Below are positions 8,703-18,286 of a stretch of 46,038 nt of DNA, piece by piece; the first letter of the stretch is position 1; every line of letters starts with the position of its first letter. Where the stretch lies: positions 1 through 46,038 of the forward strand of contig JAEXBN010000037.1 of the NCBI GenBank assembly GCA_023394045.1. The letters are read 5' to 3'. Position numbers and translations under genes: made by a program. Source of the stretch: Bacillota bacterium (lineage in GTDB: Bacteria > Bacillota > Clostridia > Tissierellales > Peptoniphilaceae). Under the pieces are notes generated by a model that was not told where the DNA came from, ran no database searches, and saw nothing but the letters and a program-made list of their open reading frames with translations.

Positions 8703-9661
8703 AAAACATGCGAATCAAAATCGCCGGCTTGGCATTGGCTGGAGTCCTTGCGCTTTCAGGCTGCGGATCGAACGGAGGAACGTACGCGACGGTGAATGGA
8801 GAGGCGATCTCCAAAGAGAAATATGATTCACAGCTGAATCTGTATAAGAGTATGCTGGCGGCTCAGTATCAGTTGCCCCAATCGATTAAAAATTCGCTCA
8901 TTCAGGAACAGGTGATGCTTCAGGACTTGAAGAAGAATGAGGTCACCATCGATGAGAAAGAGTATGCGGTGGAATATGATAAGGCGGTGCAGGCGTATGG
9001 CGGAGCCGCGAATTATGGGAATACGCTGAAGCAGATCGGAATCACAGACGAACAGTTGAAGGATAGCCTGCGCTATGAGACGATCAGCCGGATCCATAAA
9101 GATTGGTACAACAAGAAGAATGTTCCGACCGATCAGGAAATCAAGGACTACTTTGATAAGAATAAGGATTCGCTCCTGACGGTTGATGCGAGTCACATTT
9201 TGGTTGCCACGGAAGAGGAAGCCAAAGCGGTGAAAACGCGTCTTGAAGGCGGAGAAAAATTTGAAGATGTGGCGAAGGAAGTATCCACGGATACCGGCTC
9301 GGCACAAAAAGGCGGAGAGCTGGGCGAAGCCGCTCCCTCGACCTATGTTGCAGAATTTGCGGAGGCTTTGAATCAACTCAAACCGGGAGAAGTATCGGAT
9401 CCAGTAAAAACACAGTTTGGCTATCACATCATTCGCTTGAACAAGAAAAATGATACGCTGGAATCGGTGAAGGATAAGATTGTTGAGCAGCTGAACGCCA
9501 GCAAATACAATGAATATATTCAGAGCCTCGTTTCTAGTGCGGATGTAAAGGTGGAAGGCGAATCCAGTTCTTCGGAATCGTCTGAGGGCGCCGCGGACGA
9601 TTCGGCTCAGGAGAGTTCCGCATCGGCGGATAGCTCCGCTGCCGAAAGTTCATCCAAGTAA
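8699..9661 (+). CDS. prsA: PrsA-like peptidylprolyl isomerase lipoprotein
   Basis: This is a membrane-anchored extracellular foldase that helps secreted proteins fold. A basic N-terminus, hydrophobic stretch and lipobox LSGC place the lipidated cysteine at residue 22. A SurA/PrsA N-type helical region follows, then a parvulin (PpiC) domain at about 170-265 with DASHILVAT, GGELGEA and FGYHIIRL. The last 40 residues are almost entirely Ser, Glu, Asp and Ala, a low-complexity tail probably exposed at the cell wall. The start ATG overlaps the mfd stop. A terminator-like hairpin follows, so this ends the glmU-to-prsA run. Confidence 0.9.
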   Translation: MKNMRIKIAGLALAGVLALSGCGSNGGTYATVNGEAISKEKYDSQLNLYKSMLAAQYQLPQSIKNSLIQEQVMLQDLKKNEVTIDEKEYAVEYDKAVQAYGGAANYGNTLKQIGITDEQLKDSLRYETISRIHKDWYNKKNVPTDQEIKDYFDKNKDSLLTVDASHILVATEEEAKAVKTRLEGGEKFEDVAKEVSTDTGSAQKGGELGEAAPSTYVAEFAEALNQLKPGEVSDPVKTQFGYHIIRLNKKNDTLESVKDKIVEQLNASKYNEYIQSLVSSADVKVEGESSSSESSEGAADDSAQESSASADSSAAESSSK

Positions 9662-9669
9662 TCCCGCCG

Positions 9670-9709
9670 CACAAAAAAGCACGGAAGTATTTGCACTTTT
9701 TTGTGTTTT
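9670..9709 (+). terminator. Possible terminator after prsA
   Basis: A 10-bp inverted repeat (9670-9679 with 9696-9705) is A-rich on the left arm and T-rich on the right, followed by TTTT. The GC content of the stem is low, so strength is uncertain. The same bases include TTGCAC (9691-9696), 17 nt before TAAATA (9714-9719), a weak promoter candidate for gapA. Confidence 0.5.
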
Positions 9710-9732
9710 AGGGTAAATAATTGGGGGTGAGT

Positions 9733-9749
9733 AAATCGACTGTCGATTT
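9733..9749. promoter_or_regulatory. 17-bp perfect palindrome upstream of gapA
   Basis: The sequence AAATCGAC-T-GTCGATTT has perfect 8-bp arms around one central base and lies 31 nt before the gapA ATG. Its symmetry and position, downstream of a weak promoter candidate, fit a dimeric repressor operator. The regulator is unknown. Confidence 0.5.
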
Positions 9750-9780
9750 GCATCATGACTAAACACACGGAGGAGAAAGC

Positions 9781-10779
9781 ATGACAAAAGTAGCAATTAA
9801 TGGTTTTGGCCGTATCGGTCGTCTGGCATTGCGCGAAATTCTACGCAACGCTCCGGAACTGGAAGTGGTAGCGATTAACGATTTGACCGACAATGAGGAT
9901 CTTTTGTATCTGCTGAAGTACGATACAGCACAGGGACGGTTCCCGTATGAAGTTTCACTTGAGGGAGACAACCTGATCGTCAATGGGAAAGAAATCAAAT
10001 GCTATGCAGAAAAGGATGCCCGAGATCTGCCATGGAAAGAGATCGGGGTGGATTTCGTTCTTGAGTGCACCGGATTCTACACCTCCAAAGATAAGTCGCA
10101 GGCTCATATTGATGCTGGCGCAAAGCGTGTGTTAATTTCGGCTCCGGCGAAAGGCGATCTGAAACTGATTGTTTACGGAGTCAATGAAAAGACGCTGAAC
10201 GATGATGATCAAATCGTATCGGCGGCCTCTTGCACGACGAACTGCTTGGCGCCGATGGTGAATGCTCTGAACAAAGAGTTCGGTGTCGATCATGCCATTA
10301 TGAGTACCGTGCATGCCTATACTTCTACACAGCGCCTCCAGGATGCTCCGGGTGGACGCAAATCAAGAGCCGGCGCGGCGAATACCATCCCGGCGACGAC
10401 GGGCGCCGCTCGTGCGATCGGAAAGGTGATTCCTGAACTGGATGGAAAGATTGATGGAAGTGCGCTTCGTGTACCTGTCGTGACGGGATCAATCGTTGAA
10501 CTCTATTCGGTATTGAAGAAAAAGGTGACGATTGAGGAAGTGAACGCAGCTGTAAAGAAGTATGAGACGGAGTGGTTTGGATACACGGAAGACGAGATCG
10601 TTAGCAGCGATATCATCGGTCGCCCGCAGCCGTCCGTTTTTGATGCGACTCTGACGAATATTGTAGAAGGACCGGATGGAAGCCAGCTGGTCAAGACCTG
10701 CTCTTGGTATGACAATGAGATGGGCTTTACCAGCAACATGGTCCGTACGCTGAAGTATTTCGCTGAAGTGGCGAAGTAA
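9781..10779 (+). CDS. gapA: Glyceraldehyde-3-phosphate dehydrogenase, type I
   Basis: It catalyses NAD-linked oxidation and phosphorylation of glyceraldehyde-3-phosphate in glycolysis. The 332-residue protein begins with the NAD-binding INGFGRIGR. Asp34 in the AIND segment indicates NAD rather than NADP preference. The catalytic Cys151 is in SCTTNCLAP and His178 in STVHAYT. The C-terminal [10 protein letters not shown] is intact. The ATG follows CGGAGGAG. A strong terminator lies 8 nt past the stop, separating it from pgk. Confidence 0.97.
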   Translation: MTKVAINGFGRIGRLALREILRNAPELEVVAINDLTDNEDLLYLLKYDTAQGRFPYEVSLEGDNLIVNGKEIKCYAEKDARDLPWKEIGVDFVLECTGFYTSKDKSQAHIDAGAKRVLISAPAKGDLKLIVYGVNEKTLNDDDQIVSAASCTTNCLAPMVNALNKEFGVDHAIMSTVHAYTSTQRLQDAPGGRKSRAGAANTIPATTGAARAIGKVIPELDGKIDGSALRVPVVTGSIVELYSVLKKKVTIEEVNAAVKKYETEWFGYTEDEIVSSDIIGRPQPSVFDATLTNIVEGPDGSQLVKTCSWYDNEMGFTSNMVRTLKYFAEVAK

Positions 10780-10787
10780 GATGCTGG

Positions 10788-10816
10788 GCGGGGAGACGAT
10801 GTCTCCCCGCTTTTTT
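10788..10816 (+). terminator. Strong rho-independent terminator between gapA and pgk
   Basis: A perfect 10-bp GC-rich stem (10788-10797 with 10801-10810), a 3-nt loop and six Ts. It sits between two genes of one pathway and only 26 nt before the pgk ATG. It probably reduces read-through so gapA mRNA exceeds pgk mRNA. Confidence 0.9.
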
Positions 10817-10841
10817 GGTTAATGTCGTTCAGGAGGCGTAC

Positions 10842-12041
10842 ATGAACAAGAAAACGATGAAAGATTATGAATGGGGCGGAAAGAGAGTCTTAGTCCGGGT
10901 GGATTTCAATGTTCCCCAGGAGAAGGACGGAAGCGGGATGATCACCGATGACTCCAGAATCCGTGCAGCGTTGCCGACCATTCAGTATTTAGTGGATCAG
11001 AAGGCGAGAGTCATCCTGATGAGCCATCTGGGCCGCCCGAAAGGCGCGGATCCGGTGCTGTCGCTTAAGCCGGTGGCGGAAAGGCTGGAGGAGCTTTTGC
11101 ATCAGTCCGTCCGTTTCCTGCCTTCGGATCAGGTCGTGGATGATGAGGTGCGGAAAGAGGTCGAACAGCTTCGGGACGGAGAAGTCGCTTTGCTCGAAAA
11201 CACACGCTTCGTTTCCGGAGAGACGAAGAATGACCCGGAATTTTCAAAGAAGCTGGCCAGCTTGGCAGAAATCTACGTGAACGATGCCTTTGGAACGAGC
11301 CATCGTGCGCATTCTTCCAACGTTGGCGTCGCATCGATTCTTCCCTCTGCCCTTGGATTTTTGGTCGAGAAAGAAGTGGATATTATGGGGGGTGCCCTTG
11401 AGGATCCAAAGCGTCCTTTTGTGGCGATTCTTGGGGGAGCAAAGGTATCGGATAAGATTGGTGTGATTGACAATCTCATCAAAAAAGTGGATACCATTAT
11501 TATCGGCGGAGGCATGGCCTATACCTTTTTGAAGGCAAAGGGATATGAGATTGGCCGTTCCCTTCTGGAAGAAGATAAATTGGATCTTGCCCGTCAGCTG
11601 ATGGCGCAGGCAGAGGAAAATGGGCTGCGCTTCTTACTTCCGGTGGATGTGGTGATTGCCGATGAAGTGGCGGAACATCAGCAGACGGAGATCGTGCCGA
11701 TCGATTCCATTCCAGCGGACCGCATGGCATTGGATATTGGACCGAAGTCGGCGGAGCTGTTTTCAGAGGCGGTTCAGGGCGCGGGAACGGTGGTCTGGAA
11801 TGGCCCAATGGGAGTGTTTGAACTTCCTGAGTTTTCCAACGGAACCCATGCTGTAGCGAAAGCGTTGTCGGAATCCACCGCGGTGACGATCGTTGGCGGC
11901 GGGGACAGCGCCGCCGCGGTGGAAGAAGCGGGATATAAAGAGCGTATCACCCATGTGTCCACGGGTGGCGGCGCTTCACTAGAATTCCTGGAAGGAAAGG
12001 TTTTGCCGGGAATTGCAGCGATCGCGGATCGTGATGAATAA
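10842..12041 (+). CDS. pgk: Phosphoglycerate kinase
   Basis: Pgk transfers phosphate from 1,3-bisphosphoglycerate to ADP. With the ATG at 10842 the protein has 399 residues, normal for bacterial Pgk. The AGGAGG at 10831-10836 sets this start; a TTG further up at 10815 lies inside the terminator T-run and is unlikely. Visible segments are RVDFNVPQ near the N-terminus, [10 protein letters not shown], the ADP/ATP-binding [11 protein letters not shown] near 200, and the C-terminal GGGDSAAA and [13 protein letters not shown]. It is followed 10 nt later by tpiA, so the two are co-transcribed. Confidence 0.97.
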   Translation: MNKKTMKDYEWGGKRVLVRVDFNVPQEKDGSGMITDDSRIRAALPTIQYLVDQKARVILMSHLGRPKGADPVLSLKPVAERLEELLHQSVRFLPSDQVVDDEVRKEVEQLRDGEVALLENTRFVSGETKNDPEFSKKLASLAEIYVNDAFGTSHRAHSSNVGVASILPSALGFLVEKEVDIMGGALEDPKRPFVAILGGAKVSDKIGVIDNLIKKVDTIIIGGGMAYTFLKAKGYEIGRSLLEEDKLDLARQLMAQAEENGLRFLLPVDVVIADEVAEHQQTEIVPIDSIPADRMALDIGPKSAELFSEAVQGAGTVVWNGPMGVFELPEFSNGTHAVAKALSESTAVTIVGGGDSAAAVEEAGYKERITHVSTGGGASLEFLEGKVLPGIAAIADRDE

Positions 12042-12051
12042 GGAGATCGTG

Positions 12052-12804
12052 ATGCGTACTCCGATTATTGCAGGAAACTGGAAGATGAACAAAACGCCAT
12101 ACCAGGCGCAGACCTTGGTTCGGCAGATCAATGAGTATGAATTGGATCCGGATGTGGAAGCAGTGGTCTGCGTTCCGGCGATTGATCTGCAGGCTGTGAA
12201 CGAAGTGATGGACGATACGCAATTGCATCTTGGCGCGCAGAATATGTATTATGAGGCGAGCGGTGCATTTACCGGCGAGATCTCAGCCCCCATGCTCAAT
12301 GATCTTCAGGTGGAATACGTGATTATCGGCCATTCTGAGCGCCGCGATATTTTTCATGAAGATGATGAGATGATTCGCCGGAAGGTCGAGGCGGCGCTGA
12401 AAGCTGGATTGCGTCCGATTTTATGTGTCGGGGAGCACCTGGATGAGCGTGAGAGCGGAACGCATGAAGATAAAGTTGAAGCGCAGCTGCTGAAGGATCT
12501 GGAAGGCTTGAACCCTTCAGAATTTGAAAAAATCGTCATCGCTTATGAGCCAATCTGGGCCATTGGAACCGGAAAAACCGCTTCGGCGGAAGATGCACAA
12601 GATATGGCAGCGTTCATTCGCAGGACGATTGCGCAGACCTTTGGAAAAGGAGCTGCAGAGGCTGTGCGGATTCAGTATGGCGGTTCGGTGAAGCCGGAAA
12701 ATGTGGCCGGTCTCATGGAGAAAGAGGATATCGATGGAGCATTGGTTGGCGGAGCCAGTTTGGAAGCGCCCAGCTTCATCAGCTTGGTGAATTACAATCT
12801 TTAA
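12052..12804 (+). CDS. tpiA: Triosephosphate isomerase
   Basis: TpiA interconverts dihydroxyacetone phosphate and glyceraldehyde-3-phosphate. The start at 12052 ([14 protein letters not shown]) has AAGGAG six nt upstream, whose first bases overlap the pgk stop; longer upstream frames would run back into pgk. The 250-residue length is normal. Catalytic parts are Lys in GNWKMNK, His in IGHSERR and Glu in [12 protein letters not shown]. The phosphate-binding YGGSV and GGASL loops are present. Confidence 0.97.
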   Translation: MRTPIIAGNWKMNKTPYQAQTLVRQINEYELDPDVEAVVCVPAIDLQAVNEVMDDTQLHLGAQNMYYEASGAFTGEISAPMLNDLQVEYVIIGHSERRDIFHEDDEMIRRKVEAALKAGLRPILCVGEHLDERESGTHEDKVEAQLLKDLEGLNPSEFEKIVIAYEPIWAIGTGKTASAEDAQDMAAFIRRTIAQTFGKGAAEAVRIQYGGSVKPENVAGLMEKEDIDGALVGGASLEAPSFISLVNYNL

Positions 12805-12882
12805 GCCCTCAGGCAGCATATCGGTTTGTTGCCGTTCTGCATCTCGGTGAACCAGCAAACTTATATTTAAGAAAGGAAATAA

Positions 12883-14208
<1,326 letters not shown>

Positions 14209-14255
14209 GCGGAATCAAAGGTTGAACGTGAGGATTTTGGTCCTTGACTCTTTAG

Positions 14256-14306
14256 AATGGAGCATTTCAAAAAGTCGGTTTGGCTTTTTGAAATGCTCCA
14301 TTTTTT
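14256..14306 (+). terminator. Terminator after eno with a 19-bp perfect stem
   Basis: The arms 14256-14274 and 14284-14302 pair perfectly over 19 bp around a 9-nt loop, followed by Ts. The stem is unusually long and AT-containing, so RNase III cleavage of read-through RNA is also conceivable. Confidence 0.92.
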
Positions 14307-14433
14307 CATCAGACGCGGCGTAGCTTTTCATCGCAGCGGAAACGAAGGGGGCTTTTGATCCGATTAACAGATTTTAGAGTGACAATGGTTTTCATCTATC
14401 GTCTTTCAAGCGAAACGTGGTAAAATAAAAAAC

Positions 14434-14451
14434 ATAAAGGAAACGTTTTAT
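14434..14451. promoter_or_regulatory. Candidate operator with AAACGTTT core upstream of glgC
   Basis: An 8-bp palindrome (14441-14448) is flanked by ATAAA/TTTAT-like ends. It lies just downstream of a TAAAAT hexamer at 14421-14426, with no clear minus-35. A central CG within A/T arms resembles LacI/CcpA-family sites but departs from the cre consensus at several positions. Confidence 0.3.
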
Positions 14452-14504
14452 CCGGCAGTGCAGGAGCCGGAATGGCAATGAAAATATTGAAAGTGAGGCC
14501 ATGC

Positions 14505-15644
14505 ATGAGAAATCAAACGGGCGTTGTCTGTATGCTTCTGGCAGGTGGTCAGGGCTCCAGATTGAAAGCCTTAACCAAAGATACCGCAAAGCCTGCGGTT
14601 CCATTCGGCGGCAAATATCGTATTATCGATTTTGCTCTGAGCAATGCGACCAATTCCGGGATTCGGGATATTGGCGTGCTGACACAATATAAGCCGTTCC
14701 GCCTGAATGAGCATATTGGAATCGGCGCAGCATGGGATTATGATCGGACTTATGGAGGACTTCGTCTCTTATCGCCGTTTTATTCGGAAGAAGGCGGCCG
14801 CTGGTATGCGGGAACAGCCAATGCCATTTATGAAAACATGCATTATCTGGATAATTTGAATCCGAGATATGTGTTGATCCTTTCGGGCGATCATATCTAT
14901 AAAATGGATTATAACGAGCTTTTGGATGTTCATGTGCAAAGCGGTGCGGAGGCGACCATCGCAGTGATGGAAGTGCCCTGGGAGGAGGCCTCCCGCTTTG
15001 GCATCATGAATACCGACCATGAAGGGCGCATCATCGAGTTTGAGGAAAAGCCGGAGCATCCTAAGAGCAATCTTGCCTCAATGGGCATCTATATGTTTAA
15101 CTGGCCGACGCTGCGTAAGGCGCTGATCGCTGATTATGAGGATAAAAACTCCAGCTATGATTTCGGAAAAGATATCATTCCTAAAATGCTCGCAAACCAT
15201 CTGCCTTTGTATGTGTATCACTTTAATGGCTACTGGAAGGATGTGGGGACGGTAAAGAGCTACTGGGAAGCCAATCTGGAGATGATTGATCCGAATAATG
15301 GGCTGGACATTTATGAATCCAACTGGCGTATTTACACGTCCGCCAAGAATCTTCCGCCGCACTTCGTTGCGGACGGCGCTGAGGTGAAAAATTCTCTGGT
15401 GAATGAAGCCTGCCGCGTTTATGGGAAAGTGAATCATTGCGTGTTGTTTACCAGCGTTGTGATTGAAGAAGGCGCCGAGGTAAAGGATAGCGTGATTCTT
15501 TCAGGTACCGTCATCCGCAAGGGCGCAAAGGTGGTTCGAGCGGTGGTTGGTGAAAATGAAATCATCGAAGAAAATCAGGTCATCGGACACGAGCCATCGG
15601 ATAAGGTCTATTTGGTTGCCGATGGGTGCGTGACAGAAGAGTAG
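14505..15644 (+). CDS. glgC: Glucose-1-phosphate adenylyltransferase, GlgC subunit
   Basis: GlgC makes ADP-glucose for glycogen synthesis. The nucleotide-binding [15 protein letters not shown] is followed by [16 protein letters not shown], the classic GlgC pattern. [11 protein letters not shown] near residue 125 carries the catalytic aspartate region. [11 protein letters not shown] near 185 and [11 protein letters not shown] near 215 match the substrate-binding area, and a C-terminal left-handed helix follows. The ATG at 14505 has GTGAGG six nt upstream and gives 379 residues, as in Bacillus. An in-frame ATG at 14472 with AGGAG upstream would add 11 residues and cannot be excluded. It is ten nt from glgD. 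Confidence 0.95.
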   Translation: MRNQTGVVCMLLAGGQGSRLKALTKDTAKPAVPFGGKYRIIDFALSNATNSGIRDIGVLTQYKPFRLNEHIGIGAAWDYDRTYGGLRLLSPFYSEEGGRWYAGTANAIYENMHYLDNLNPRYVLILSGDHIYKMDYNELLDVHVQSGAEATIAVMEVPWEEASRFGIMNTDHEGRIIEFEEKPEHPKSNLASMGIYMFNWPTLRKALIADYEDKNSSYDFGKDIIPKMLANHLPLYVYHFNGYWKDVGTVKSYWEANLEMIDPNNGLDIYESNWRIYTSAKNLPPHFVADGAEVKNSLVNEACRVYGKVNHCVLFTSVVIEEGAEVKDSVILSGTVIRKGAKVVRAVVGENEIIEENQVIGHEPSDKVYLVADGCVTEE

Positions 15645-15653
15645 GAGGGTGTC

Positions 15654-16778
15654 ATGAAAGATTGCATTGGAATTATTATTAGCAGTCAGGACGGACCGCA
15701 AGGCTCTGGATTCGGCCCTCTGACGAAAACGCGTTCGGATTACATGATTCCCTTTGGAGGACGATACCGTCTGGTTGATTTCGCCTTATCTTGCATGTCG
15801 AATTACAGTATGGGGCGGGTCATGCTGGTTGGCGGCGAATATCTCCGCTCGACGCTGGATCATGTTGGAGATGGAAAAAGCTGGGAACTCAACCGGCGCA
15901 ATAATGGGCTGTTCATCAATCCGCCAAATCGTGTTTCAGGGAAGGATACGTCCACCATTGAAGCGTTCTATGACGTGATCACTTTTGTTGAGGAAACGAA
16001 AGCTGATAATGTGATGATTATGAATCCGATGATCCTATCCAAGGTGGATCTCAGCGAGGCCTATGAGCAGTTTAAGCAGCAGAACTGGGATGCCATGCTG
16101 TTCTATCAGAATGTCAGCGATCGGGAAGGACTCTACACTCAGATGCGCAAACTCATTCTTGATGAGAATGGACGTTTCATCAATATTGGTGTGAATTTGG
16201 GAACCAATGAACAATTTCCGCTTTATATTGACCGGCTGTTTATGAAGAAGCGTGTCTTTGTGGATCTGGTGAAAAACTCGATGGAGCAGGGGAATGCCTC
16301 TTCTCTGGTGCAGGCGATTCGCAATAATCGCGCGCGGATGAACATCGGAGCCTATGATATTCGTGTCCCCGCACTGGTCATCAACGATATTAACTCCTAT
16401 TTCCGCGCGAACATGGAATTGCTGAACCCGGAAATTTATGATGAGATCTTTTTCCGCGGCGGCATGATCTATACCAAATCCAAAGATGAACCATCGACCA
16501 TGTACGGTGATACCGCGCATGTGCATAATAGTTTAGTGGCGAATGGCTGCGTGATCGAAGGCCAAGTGGAGAATTCGATTCTGTTTCGCGGAGTTCATGT
16601 CGCTAAAAACGCCATCATTCGAAACAGCATTTTGAATGAAAAAACGGTGGTGAAAGAAAATGCGGTGGTGGTGAACACGGTGACAGATAAGAACGCGACG
16701 ATTGAAGAGAGCGTGACCGTGGCGGGAGCTTATGCTCATCCTTATACCGTGGGGAAAAATGTCGTCGTGACGAGGTGA
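15654..16778 (+). CDS. glgD: Glucose-1-phosphate adenylyltransferase, GlgD subunit
   Basis: GlgD is the second subunit of Firmicute ADP-glucose pyrophosphorylase. In known cases it lacks strong catalysis and modulates GlgC. The 374-residue product keeps the fold (PFGGRYRLVDFALS near residue 35, C-terminal hexapeptide-like helix). The N-terminal glycine-rich loop is replaced: LAAGGxGSRL is absent and SSQDGPQGSGFGPLTKTR stands there. The LSGDH-type motif is also replaced, by MIMNPMILSK. The ATG follows AGGAGGGTGTC. The last codons overlap the region just before the glgA start. Confidence 0.93.
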   Translation: MKDCIGIIISSQDGPQGSGFGPLTKTRSDYMIPFGGRYRLVDFALSCMSNYSMGRVMLVGGEYLRSTLDHVGDGKSWELNRRNNGLFINPPNRVSGKDTSTIEAFYDVITFVEETKADNVMIMNPMILSKVDLSEAYEQFKQQNWDAMLFYQNVSDREGLYTQMRKLILDENGRFINIGVNLGTNEQFPLYIDRLFMKKRVFVDLVKNSMEQGNASSLVQAIRNNRARMNIGAYDIRVPALVINDINSYFRANMELLNPEIYDEIFFRGGMIYTKSKDEPSTMYGDTAHVHNSLVANGCVIEGQVENSILFRGVHVAKNAIIRNSILNEKTVVKENAVVVNTVTDKNATIEESVTVAGAYAHPYTVGKNVVVTR

Positions 16779-16780
16779 GT

Positions 16781-18235
16781 ATGAATATCCTTTTTGTTGC
16801 TGCGGAAGCGGCGCCTTTTATCAAAACGGGTGGTTTGGCGGATGTGGCTGGATCGCTCCCTAAATCGATCAATCTGCTGGGATCGGATTGCCGCGTCGTG
16901 TTGCCTCTGTATGGGCAAATTCCCGCCACCTTTCGCCGACAGATGCATATGATCGGGCACTTTGATGTCAGCGTTGGATGGAAACGTGAATATTGCGGCA
17001 TCTTTGAGCTGGAGTACGAGGGAACGATCTACTATTTTCTCGATAATGAATATTATTTTAAGCGTCCGACCATCTATGGTCAGCTGGACGATGGAGAACG
17101 GTTCATCTTTTTTGCCAAAGCGGCGGTTCGGCTTCCGCGTGTGCTCGATTGGCCGATCGATGTGCTGCATGCGAACGACTGGCATGCGGCACTCGCGCCG
17201 GTTTTCCTGAACGATTACCGGCGCGGCGATCCTTTCTATCAGGATACGCGATCGCTGTTTACGATTCATAATCTGAAATATCAAGGGCAGTTTTCTCCAG
17301 ATCTTTTCTTCTGGACAAACCTTGATCCGGCCTATTTTTCAGACTATGATTTGAAATTCTATGATTCGATGAATTTCATGAAGGGGGCGATCGTTCATGC
17401 GACGAAAGTCAACACGGTCTCTCCGACGTATGCGGAAGAAATTCATTATCCGTTCTTTGCTGAGGGACTCCAGAACGTCATTAATGCCTATTCATGGAAA
17501 TTGTCGGGAATTTTGAACGGCATTGATACGGAAGTGTGGGATCCTTCTTCGGATGCGTTGCTTCCGCTGAATTACGATGCAGATCATCTTTCTGAGCGAA
17601 GGGAGATTAAGCGTGCGCTGCAACATCTTTCCGGGCTTCCGGAACGGGATGTTCCCTTGATCGGTATGGTGACGCGGTTGACCGCTATGAAGGGGCTGGA
17701 TTTGATTCGCCCGATTCTGGGAGAACTGCTGCAGGAGGATGTGCAATTTTTGGTGCTCGGCAGCGGTGATACGGAATATGAAGAGATGTTTCGAGGGTTC
17801 CAGTCGGCCTTTCCCCATAAAATGGCTGCGCGGATTCACTTTTCCAATGAGGAATCCCATTTGGTCTACGGCGGAGCCGATCTGTTCTTGATGCCCTCCA
17901 TGGTGGAGCCTTGCGGATTATCGCAGATGATCGCCATGCGGTATGGAGCGGTCCCTATCGTTCGGGAAACCGGCGGACTGCGTGATTCGGTCAACCCCTA
18001 TCACCGTGAGACGCAAAGCGGCGAAGGTTTCTCCTTTGCCAACATTAATGCACATGATATGCTCTATACGATTCAAGGTGCCTGTAAGCTTTATCGTGAG
18101 GATCCGGAAGCGTTTCAGAATCTTCAAAAACGCGGAATGGCGAAGGATCTCAGCTGGGCAGTATCAAGCCGTGAATATTTGAACCTATATGAATCATTGA
18201 ATCCCTTTGCGCCGAAGCATCAAAAGGAAAGATGA
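16781..18235 (+). CDS. glgA: Glycogen synthase (ADP-glucose dependent)
   Basis: GlgA extends alpha-1,4-glucan chains from ADP-glucose. It is a GT5-type, GT-B-fold enzyme. The N-terminal MNILFVAAEAAPFIKTGGLADV contains the KTGGL ADP-glucose loop. HANDWHAAL lies near residue 130. The C-terminal domain has MVTRLTAMKGLD, PSMVEPCGLSQMIAMRYG and the RETGGLRDSV segment with the conserved nucleotide-binding residues. Length is 484 residues, normal. The ATG at 16781 is chosen over a GTG at 16775 that overlaps the glgD stop; GAGG lies just upstream. Confidence 0.95.
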   Translation: MNILFVAAEAAPFIKTGGLADVAGSLPKSINLLGSDCRVVLPLYGQIPATFRRQMHMIGHFDVSVGWKREYCGIFELEYEGTIYYFLDNEYYFKRPTIYGQLDDGERFIFFAKAAVRLPRVLDWPIDVLHANDWHAALAPVFLNDYRRGDPFYQDTRSLFTIHNLKYQGQFSPDLFFWTNLDPAYFSDYDLKFYDSMNFMKGAIVHATKVNTVSPTYAEEIHYPFFAEGLQNVINAYSWKLSGILNGIDTEVWDPSSDALLPLNYDADHLSERREIKRALQHLSGLPERDVPLIGMVTRLTAMKGLDLIRPILGELLQEDVQFLVLGSGDTEYEEMFRGFQSAFPHKMAARIHFSNEESHLVYGGADLFLMPSMVEPCGLSQMIAMRYGAVPIVRETGGLRDSVNPYHRETQSGEGFSFANINAHDMLYTIQGACKLYREDPEAFQNLQKRGMAKDLSWAVSSREYLNLYESLNPFAPKHQKER

Positions 18236-18238
18236 AAA

Positions 18239-18269
18239 TCTCCTTACAGCTTCGCCGGCTGAAGGGAGA
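18239..18269 (+). promoter_or_regulatory. Hairpin between glgA and pulA
   Basis: A 12-position stem (18239-18250 with 18258-18269), with one mismatch and one G-U pair, surrounds a 7-nt loop. It ends directly before the AGGAAGAGGA ribosome site of pulA. There is no T-run, so it is more likely an mRNA stability or translation-control element than a terminator. Confidence 0.5.
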
Positions 18270-18286
18270 GAGGAAGAGGAACGCGA

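Noticed and set aside
10815..10841. Upstream TTG start for pgk
   Set aside because: It lies in the terminator T-run and the AGGAGG points to the ATG at 10842.
15654..16778. GlgD as a broken glgC copy
   Set aside because: The altered catalytic motifs are a regular trait of the GlgD subunit in Firmicutes, and the frame is intact with a normal ribosome site.
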